Source: Stramonita haemastoma
Taxonomy: Eukaryota > Mollusca > Gastropoda > Neogastropoda > Muricidae
Assembly: GCA_030674155.1 (NCBI GenBank)
Contig: CM060317.1
Coordinates: 46,944,635 to 46,974,634 of the forward strand
Length of the DNA stretch: 30,000 bases
Reading direction: 5' to 3'
Within the stretch, counting starts at the first letter, position 1. Each line of letters opens with the position of its first letter. Below the pieces are notes generated by a model. It saw nothing but the letters and a program-made list of their open reading frames with translations. It had not been told where the DNA came from and made no database searches. Position numbers and translations under genes: made by a program. Below are positions 23,613-30,000 of the stretch, piece after piece.

Positions 23613-24534
23613 GTTTACGTTTGTATATCAGGAAATCACCAAAACATTGTTATCTGGCTGTTGTGAAGAATGCTGTCAAATTTAATTAAGAACACTGGGT
23701 TTTGTCACTTGTGTGCGGATGAGAGCAGTGGAAAAGAAGACAGGAATTTTTTTTTGATGAGCTCTGCATGCCTTGAAATTGGCATTGTAACACGTGAGGA
23801 CGTGGGAGGCTTAATCGACCAAAGGTTGTTAAATTTACGCAAGTACTCAGACGTGTTTGCTTGATTGTATGCATAGGTGTGTATGTACAAATACACAGGC
23901 TTTATTATCTCAGATTAAGGGACATGCAATTACAGCATTTGTAAAAAAAAGAAGAAATAAAATCAATGAAGATAAAAGGGTATCGTATTATGTAAATAAT
24001 AGCATGAAAATGAACAAACTAAATACGTTCAACATAACAAGAAACAATGTAACATTAAACAAATGCTCCACTTTCTTAAATAATCTCATCTCCATTCGTA
24101 TGTCTTCTGCTTCTTCATCTCTCCTTCTGTCTAAAATCTCTTCTTTTTTCTTTTCCTGTCTTCCAACCTCTGTCTCTCTCTCTTCTCCCTTTCTCTCTCC
24201 CTTTACCCCCCCCCCTCCTCCCTCTCTCTCAAACTGTCAATGGAGAGTGGATTTTTTTGTTCTGGATAATTGTTTGGTACAAAACTTTTCTGTTTCGCAG
24301 GGTTTTAAATCGCGGAACTCGGCAAAGTTTTGAGGATGGCAAAGTTCTTAACACTCCGCGAGATCATGAGCAATTACTTCTTCTTTTTGTCTCACACATC
24401 ATTCTGATATTTCAATCACATCTTTTTGCGTGCGCCTGCATCCTGCTTCACCTTTCTTACAGTTGTGTTCAGTACAGTTTTCGTTTCTCTAATTATACGA
24501 GCGTCCATACCAACAAAAGCAGAATGTATCAACT
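23613..24534. other. Unique AT-rich and CT-rich DNA
   Basis: No gene was recognised. A pyrimidine-rich tract at about 24105-24235 includes a 9-base C run. A 97-codon frame at 24257-24550 has no known motif. Confidence 0.5.
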
Positions 24535-24796
24535 GATTGCCTTGTTGTAAATGGTGAAATGTATGCTGAACTGATGGCCTTATTGTGAATGGTAAAATAT
24601 ATGCTGAACTGATTGTGAATGGTGAAATCTATGCTGAACTGATTGCCTTATTGTGAATGGTTAAATCTATGCTGAACTGATTGCCTTATTGTGAATGGTT
24701 AAACATATGCCGAACTAATTTCCTTATTGCGAATGGTTAAATATATGCTGAATTGATCGCCTTATTGTGAATGGTTAAATATATGCTGAACTGATA
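24535..24796. repeat. 38-bp minisatellite, seven units
   Basis: Units start at 24535, 24573, 24611, 24641, 24679, 24717 and 24755, with a partial unit at 24793. Each reads GATTGCCTTATTGTGAATGG then TTAAATATATGCTGAACT, with few substitutions. The third unit is 30 bp because of one 8-bp deletion near its start. The array is clean and probably fairly young. Confidence 0.95.
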
Positions 24797-25115
24797 AAAA
24801 ACCAATAACCCAAACAATGAATGGACACGAAATCACAGACTCAATGAAATTTTTAAGAACTTTGGAGTTTACATGTGAATCATAAGGTTAATGAGAAAAA
24901 TTACACAGATCAGCACTTTTGTTTATAGAATGTGTTAAGAGTAAAATTAAATTTATCATCAATAACCTTTTGAACACTTGCATTCATACACACGCTTCAT
25001 TTTATCCCAATCAATAAAGAGATATGGCATAGAATCTGGGTTCTATCAAAAGTCAGTTAACATTTACACCAAGATAAATGAGTTTGCACCTAGAAAGCAC
25101 TCTTATAACCGTGTA

Positions 25116-25118
<3 letters not shown>
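24797..25118. other. Unique AT-rich DNA
   Basis: No gene, array or repeat family was recognised. Confidence 0.5.
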
Positions 25119-25186
<68 letters not shown>

Positions 25187-25219
25187 ATAAGTACAACAGA
25201 CACACACACACACACACAC

Positions 25220-25259
<40 letters not shown>
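25119..25259. repeat. (AT)n followed by (CA)n
   Basis: About 31 AT units lie at 25119-25181. About 29 CA units with one interruption lie at 25200-25259. Confidence 0.95.
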
Positions 25260-25460
25260 ACCGGCATCACTTTATGTGGAGGGACGTAAAACCGAAGACT
25301 ACTACTGCTGCTACACACACCACACACGCGCATTTCAAAATTCTGAGTTTTTAACATTTTTACTTTCTCAGCATATATAAAAACAAAGAAGCAGAATGGA
25401 GGTCATTCGAATTAAAGCAAAACAACCTCTGACAGACTATAGAGGTTTACCACACTGACA

Positions 25461-25474
25461 AAAGGAGAACTACA
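25461..25474. repeat. Left target-site duplication of family-4 copy
   Basis: AAAGGAGAACTACA at this position is repeated exactly at 25689-25702, immediately after the element. A perfect 14-bp match at both edges of a segment that has a second genomic copy is strong evidence of insertion. Confidence 0.85.
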
Positions 25475-25688
25475 GTAGGCACCCATCAGTCTCGGAAGAC
25501 TATGGAGTTGCGCTCTAGTCTTTAGAGCGCAAAGCCTGGGCAAGTATGCATGGAGGGCAAGCTGTTACCCATGCAGCAGACCCCCCTTCTCCACGGCACT
25601 GGAATGATCCATTGGAAAGGCCATGACCGATACGAAGGGTTCCAGTACCGTCGCAGGAACCACCAGAACGTTGCCATATACCTACAGC
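25475..25688 (+). mobile_element. Family-4 hairpin element, copy 2, with TSD
   Basis: A 214-bp element runs from GTAGGCACCCATCAG to CCATATACCTACAGC and is bounded by perfect 14-bp duplications. Two adjacent hairpins lie near its left end: AGTCT-CGGA-AGACT at 25488-25501, and a perfect 10-bp stem with TTGCGCTCTA at 25508-25517, a GTCTT loop, and TAGAGCGCAA at 25523-25532. The ends share only a short GTAGG/CCTAC inverted match. It has no poly-A or simple tail and no clear A or B box. A 14-bp duplication suits retroposition better than most cut-and-paste transposons. The class is unassigned. Confidence 0.85.
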
Positions 25689-25702
25689 AAAGGAGAACTA
25701 CA
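25689..25702. repeat. Right target-site duplication of family-4 copy
   Basis: This is an exact 14-bp repeat of 25461-25474, directly abutting the element end. Confidence 0.85.
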
Positions 25703-26392
25703 CACAGCAGAAACAAGAAAGTTTAATAATGTTCATCGACAGCCTTCTGTTTATATTTTAGAACTTTGGATATTCTTTTCATAATGAAACAAAGAGATAT
25801 GATAACTGATATGAATAAAAAAAAATACTAAGCCTTTCAAAGAGATACTATGTATATGTTTCAGCAATACATAAGTGAAAAAAATAAAGTATCTAAGTGG
25901 TACTGGTGAGAAAGCCAGAAGAATTCTTTCTGTATAAGTGTAATGCGATCCTGTTGTTTAATTTCTATACAAAAGCTAGTCACGATATGAAGTCTGTGGC
26001 AGTGAAATTTGATCTAAAATCCTCTTAGTGTAACATGACTAAAAGTGAAGATCTGGATCCTCTGTTACCAAAGCATAGCAGCCTGATAGGTTCTCTTCGC
26101 ATTTTATTTGTGGGTAAATGAAAAAAGATGAAGATTACAAAACATGATAGTGTTGACTTTAGAAACAATCTTTATCGTGTTTTGTTGTGCACAAAAAATA
26201 TTCAACTAAGATTGACTCAATGCTTTCCATTCCTGTGTTCACAACCTCGTTGGTTATGTGAGCTGTGCATGAGATAACGTGAAGTTTCTCTCATCTTCAC
26301 TGCCTGTGTTCTTTCTTTTAACGACTCACTGTTCTACCAAAGGTTGTTTTTGTTTTTGACGAGTGATTAGGGTGGTATTGATGTGTGTGCAT
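25703..26392. other. Unique AT-rich DNA
   Basis: About 0.7 kb without a recognised gene or repeat. Several AATAAA words occur but no transcript context supports them. Confidence 0.5.
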
Positions 26393-26438
26393 GGGGGTGG
26401 GGGTGGGGGGGGGGGGTGGTGGGTGGTGGTGGTGGTGG
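26393..26438. repeat. G-rich tract and (GGT)n
   Basis: GGGGGTGGGGGTGG-type runs including 13 consecutive G are followed by TGG triplets. The pattern of several G runs separated by single T could form a G-quadruplex on the plus strand. Confidence 0.9.
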
Positions 26439-28025
26439 CTTTGTCTCATCCAAAGGAGGTGCACCAGAATGAAGCCAGATCCAATGTTACCTGAAGACAT
26501 GCAGCTGCATCTCATTTTTCTACGTGTACTTTATGGCACTTTCAAAAACCTATGCTTGTTGTAGTAATTGCAGGTGTTCTTACAAATGATACTTGTTGTA
26601 TAAAAAAAACAGACATATTTTGCAAGCCACCCTCATCCTTCTTAAAATGTGCAAAAAAAGAGAACAAGTTATTTTTCAGTTAAGGTGTTGTTTCAGTCGT
26701 GATAAACTCACGGTCACAATGTTTCTAACAGAAAGAGAGCTTTTTTTTTTTTTAAAGCTGCTTTTGTCCATTGACGTTTTCAAACAGCAGAAGGCAAAAG
26801 CAACTGACTTCTAACCAATATGGTTCAAAAGCAATCATCACAGATTCAAATTATAGACACAATTGGTGAATCATGAGTGGGAATTTAAATTTCAATCTCA
26901 CTAGTAAATTCAAATTGCATATCTCCGAGTGCTTTTCTACACGTCCTTGCCTACACAAGCATACGTAACAGATACGGGATGCCTGTTACGGATCCCATAG
27001 TCTATGTCAGGGCTTACTGGGTTCAAGAACACGAAAAAACACATGTGTGCATCTTGGGTTATAGCCATTGGCTAAACTGGTGCGCATTTCAGTTACACTT
27101 TCATCAGATGTGATTTAGCTATTGTGATGTCTCAGTGACCTGTACTTGCGACAGACAAAAACTGAACTATGAACTTTTGGCTAGCATATATTTGCATATT
27201 CTTCCCTCCATGCCTGTCAAGTTTGGGTCAAGTGTTAAGGAGTTTAAAGTTAATGTCAATCAAAGCCTGACCTGCGTGGGTTGTGTTTCCATATCGGGAA
27301 AAACCCCAATGCTGGCTGTGAGAAGAAATGATTTCAATGTTGACTAAGGACGCGTGGGACTGCTCACTTGATTGTGTCTGGGTGCGAAGTGATGAGGGGA
27401 AAGGAAGCAAGAAGGCTTTGTTGGATGCTCCCTGTCTTCTTCTGCGGCTGGAGTCAGATGCTTTGATGCAATCAACGAGTGAAGGGATTATTTGCATAGT
27501 GCAAAATGCACCAGCATACAGACACACAGGAATATGCTATTCTCTTATAAACAAGAAAAATTCATCTGGGTTAGAACCAGGTCTGTAATCCTTAATCACC
27601 TATTATAGGGCAAGTCAGTATCAGAATCTCAGGCAAACTATTTCATAGTCATGCGTTTCGATAAGATACCACTGAAAAATATCAGTGATACCCATCCATA
27701 TTTAAACATACAAACAACTGAAAGAAAATTGAAACACCAGTGATTTTCATCCATTTTCAGAAATACGATTATTTTGTATAATCTAGATTGTTTTCCCAAA
27801 GTGACCTATACTTCCTTTAAGAAAAGCATGGGTTTCAAAACTGCGGCACACTGAGCCATGGCTTATAACCTTTTTAGAATCACTTGGTGTGAAATAGAGC
27901 CACAACTGATGCCAGGTATGAAGGATCAGGAAAAAAAACCCTGAAGAGGATATCTCCTTCAGACAAATGTCAAATTCACGTTTTTTACATCACACAGATA
28001 ATATCCTAACAGCCATTTAACTATT

Positions 28026-28026
<1 letters not shown>
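26439..28026. other. Longest unique stretch in the window
   Basis: About 1.6 kb is free of arrays and recognised mobile elements. A 70-codon frame at 27135-27347 and an overlapping 86-codon frame at 27328-27588 have balanced composition but no motif I recognise. A perfect 8-bp stem hairpin lies at 26964-26990. Confidence 0.5.

Positions 28027-28108
<82 letters not shown>
28027..28108. repeat. (GA)n array
   Basis: About 41 uninterrupted GA units. Confidence 0.97.
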
Positions 28109-28110
<2 letters not shown>

Positions 28111-28697
28111 TTGCAAGGTAGTTGATAGCCTCTTATGATTCAACTCTAAAATAAGTGGACAGTAATACTATAATTGTCATGTCGAGGCAAAATATAGTAT
28201 GTACACGCAGTTTTCTATACTCCCTTGCCGATAGAGCGGTGACAAGCTGTCATCAGGCCACACTTGACAACACTGGGCCATTATTGGCAGACAGGAGGCA
28301 GGAGATATGTGTGTGTAACTTTGCACCGCCCACTAAGCGGAGATGAGATAACATCACAGCCCCTATGTTGAGAGAACGAGGTCGTTCACACATGAGAATT
28401 TTTGTTGCCAGAACTGCTTGGGAGTGGTGGTTGGCTGATGCAGTCCTTAAATAAAATAACTCCGCTGGGACGCTAACATAATCAATAAAAGAAAGACTTT
28501 TCGCTGTCAACATGGAGCACAACGTTATGTATCCCCAAACAACGCCTATGTCTTTGCCCTCATTTATGGTATTTGACTTACTTTTCAAAGCTGACTTTTG
28601 GGTCAGTGACAGTGATGCTGATGTGATCAGTGACGCTTGAGAGCCGTGTGGGCAGACTGATTGCCATCTTCTTCTGTCTGGTGCTGCTGCCAGCAGT
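28109..28697. other. Unique DNA 3' of the LINE relic
   Basis: No gene was recognised. A long minus-strand frame enters from the LINE 3' region but shows no known domain. Composition is not obviously repetitive. Confidence 0.5.
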
Positions 28698-28698
28698 G

Positions 28699-28745
28699 AT
28701 AATAGTAATAGTAATACAAGAAATTGATATAGCGCTATATCTTGT
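28699..28745 (-). other. LINE 3'-end hairpin and tandem tail
   Basis: GATATAGCGCTATATC at 28726-28741 is a perfect 16-bp palindrome. It is enclosed by an ACAAG/CTTGT inverted match and preceded in sense by CAAGCGCTTTGATTTG. Next comes a tail of about three ATTACT-like units. AGCGCTTT...AGCGCTATA motifs are typical of the 3' end of L2/CR1-like elements and are thought to bind the reverse transcriptase. Confidence 0.75.
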
Positions 28746-28825
28746 AAAAACAAATCAAAGCGCTTGCATTCGACCTGTACAACACACAAGCAATCAATAA
28801 CAATACATAGTTTTAGCAAATTCGA

Positions 28826-28921
28826 ATGAACACACACGCACGCACGCGCACACACACGTACACACACGCACGCATGCACACACACACTCACACACACACA
28901 CAAACACACACACACACACAC

Positions 28922-28986
<65 letters not shown>

Positions 28987-29030
28987 CACCACACACACAC
29001 ACACACACACACGGGCGCGTGTGCGCGCGA
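28826..29030. repeat. (CA)n array in the LINE 3' region
   Basis: Impure CA with CG blocks is followed by nearly pure CA to about 29011, ending in a GGGCGCGTGTGCGCGCG segment. It lies between the ORF2 end and the 3' hairpin. Confidence 0.95.
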
Positions 29031-29111
29031 GTACTTACAAAAGTTGTACACTTTGGCAGGTAGATGTTGAATGCATGGACAGATAAGAGATGGAAACGGA
29101 AGGAGAGAATC

Positions 29112-29660
29112 TTAGGTTTGAAATAAGTGTGTCTTTAGGTTGGATTAAAAAGTGTCATAAGAAGGCTTTTGCCGGAGGGAGAGAGGGGGGTCATTCCAGA
29201 TCAACGGACCAGAAACAGAGAAAGAGCGGCAGCCAACGGTAGATAGGTTGAATCTAGGTATTCTTAAGGACAGAGTATCTGTGGCCGAGCGGAGGGAGCG
29301 AGGTGTGTACAGGTGAAGACAATCACAGAGGTAGGAGGGTGCAGTATTGTGGAGACATTTGTAACAGAGGGTACTGATCTTGTAGTTTACTCTCTGTGGT
29401 ACGGGCAGCCAGTGGATAGATTGCAAGAGAGGGGTAATGTGCTCTGATTTTTTCTGTCTGAGGACCAGACGAGCTGCAGAGTTTTGTATACGTTGAAGGG
29501 AGTGGATAGATGATGTTGGCAGACCAGCCAAAAGAGAATTGCAATAGTCCAGACGCGAGAGAATAAGAGAAGTGACAAGTTTGGATGTTGCATCAGTGGA
29601 CAGGTACTTTCGAATTGCACTAATACGCCGTAGTTGATAGTAGCATGACTGACAGGTCTG
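29112..29660 (-). pseudogene. LINE ORF2 C-terminal relic
   Basis: The frame runs open from an in-frame TGA (29661-29663) to TAA (29145-29147), about 171 codons, with no authentic start. Recognisable blocks in order are YYQLRRISAIRKYLS, LILSRLDYCNSLLAGLP, LQRIQNSAARLVL, HITPLLQSIHWLPV, INYK-like VNYKISTLCYKCLH, and FSVSGPLIWNDPPLSLR. These are hallmarks of the region after the reverse-transcriptase palm in CR1/L2-clade ORF2. The TAA at 29145 sits where families usually have an F-K-S-N motif. Beyond it the frame continues as SNLKTHLFQT before a second TAA at 29112-29114, so one substitution probably created the first stop. It is non-functional because all catalytic parts are missing. Confidence 0.85.
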
Positions 29661-30000
29661 TCATGCTGAGGTCTGTCCATTTCTTCACCTTCCAAACCCA
29701 ACTCTTCCTTTAGCCTCCATTGTTATTCATCTCATTTGTTTGGATATACGCCATCTGATTTAAAAAACAAAACAAAATAGATTTGTGAAAGGCTACCAAA
29801 AGAGGTCTTTATAGCAGTCTGTTTCTTCCCCCCCCCCCAACAATTTTGATTCAGAATCAGTAGACTGTACATAATGAATGACACATTACAAATAATGATG
29901 ATGTTGCGTGCTGCATCTTTTGTGACAGGGTCATGGAAAGAGATACCAGAATTCTTCTGTAGCATCGCAACTCATCTGCCAAAGAAAACAAAGAAAGAAC
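29656..30000. other. Unique DNA at right edge
   Basis: No gene or repeat family was recognised. A 10-base C run lies at about 29829-29838. A short GTCTGTC(C/A)-type direct repeat near 29655-29680 adjoins the LINE 5' junction. Confidence 0.45.

Larger units (their letters stand above)
28698..29655 (-). mobile_element. 5'-truncated LINE, CR1/L2-like
   Basis: On the minus strand the order is: ORF2 C-terminus (29651 to 29112), a 3' untranslated region carrying a CA/TG array, a hairpin-bearing 3' end, and a short tail of ATTACT-type repeats ending near 28698. Everything upstream of the ORF2 C-terminus, including endonuclease and reverse-transcriptase catalytic motifs, is missing, as is usual for abortive target-primed reverse transcription. 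No target-site duplication was found. Such an element could once have supplied retroposition machinery to the SINEs, but it shares no visible 3' end with them. Confidence 0.85.

Noticed and set aside
27135..27347. 70-codon plus-strand frame with balanced composition in unique DNA
   Set aside because: No motif, start context, splice sites or homologue could be recognised. It is not annotated as a gene, though a blastp hit or RNA-seq coverage would change that.
28236..28260. Hammerhead ribozyme core (CTGATGA on the minus strand)
   Set aside because: No matching stem II plus GAAA core follows. The same word on the plus strand at 2827 also lacks it.
28253..29008. 251-codon minus-strand open frame
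   Set aside because: Its first part is the CA array translated and its middle is the LINE 3' end. The remainder has no recognisable domain and no splice context.

Overview
This window looks like intergenic or intronic DNA from an animal, most probably a marine mollusc and perhaps a gastropod. That inference rests on extreme microsatellite density, several tRNA-headed SINE families whose style I associate with molluscs, and a CR1/L2-like LINE relic. No species can be named from the sequence. I found no exon of a cellular protein-coding gene. The long open frames are translations of microsatellites (poly-His, Cys-Val, Ser-Leu, Arg-Glu and similar) or run through SINE copies. The only recognisable protein-coding homology is the decayed C-terminus of a LINE ORF2 near the right end, on the minus strand.

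Layout. Positions 1-6,300 hold a dense cluster of SINE copies mixed with a 23-34 bp hairpin-core minisatellite (1111-1530) and ATC, TA, CT, TG, CA and AT arrays. A clear nested insertion lies at 5044-5905, where a family-2 SINE sits inside the tRNA head of a family-1 SINE. Positions 6,385-9,165 are mostly simple sequence (GAA, CA, GA, CAGA and a CCACA pentamer) and end in the best full-length family-1 SINE. Positions 9,300-13,400 hold purine-rich triplet arrays, a family-3 SINE, another family-1 SINE and a decayed 90-bp tandem array. Positions 13,490-18,360 alternate CA/TG and GA arrays with largely unique AT-rich DNA and a second family-3 copy. Positions 18,362-19,531 contain a large imperfect palindrome with mirrored CA and TG arrays at its outer edges and a SINE core in its loop. 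Positions 19,979-26,440 hold CT, GTCT, TG, GA and AT arrays, a degenerate 15-18 bp tandem repeat, a clean 38-bp minisatellite, and a 214-bp hairpin-rich element with a perfect 14-bp target-site duplication. Positions 26,440-30,000 are mainly unique DNA followed by the LINE relic.

How the parts relate. About eleven copies or fragments of one SINE (called family 1 here) share a core but carry one of two different 3' ends (alpha or beta). This modular exchange, the nested insertion, the palindrome built around a beta end and the microsatellite inside the LINE 3' region are the most informative signals. I did not find a new protein-based system. The most novel-looking candidates are the palindrome, the 214-bp double-hairpin element and the decayed tandem arrays. 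All identities and alignments were judged by eye.
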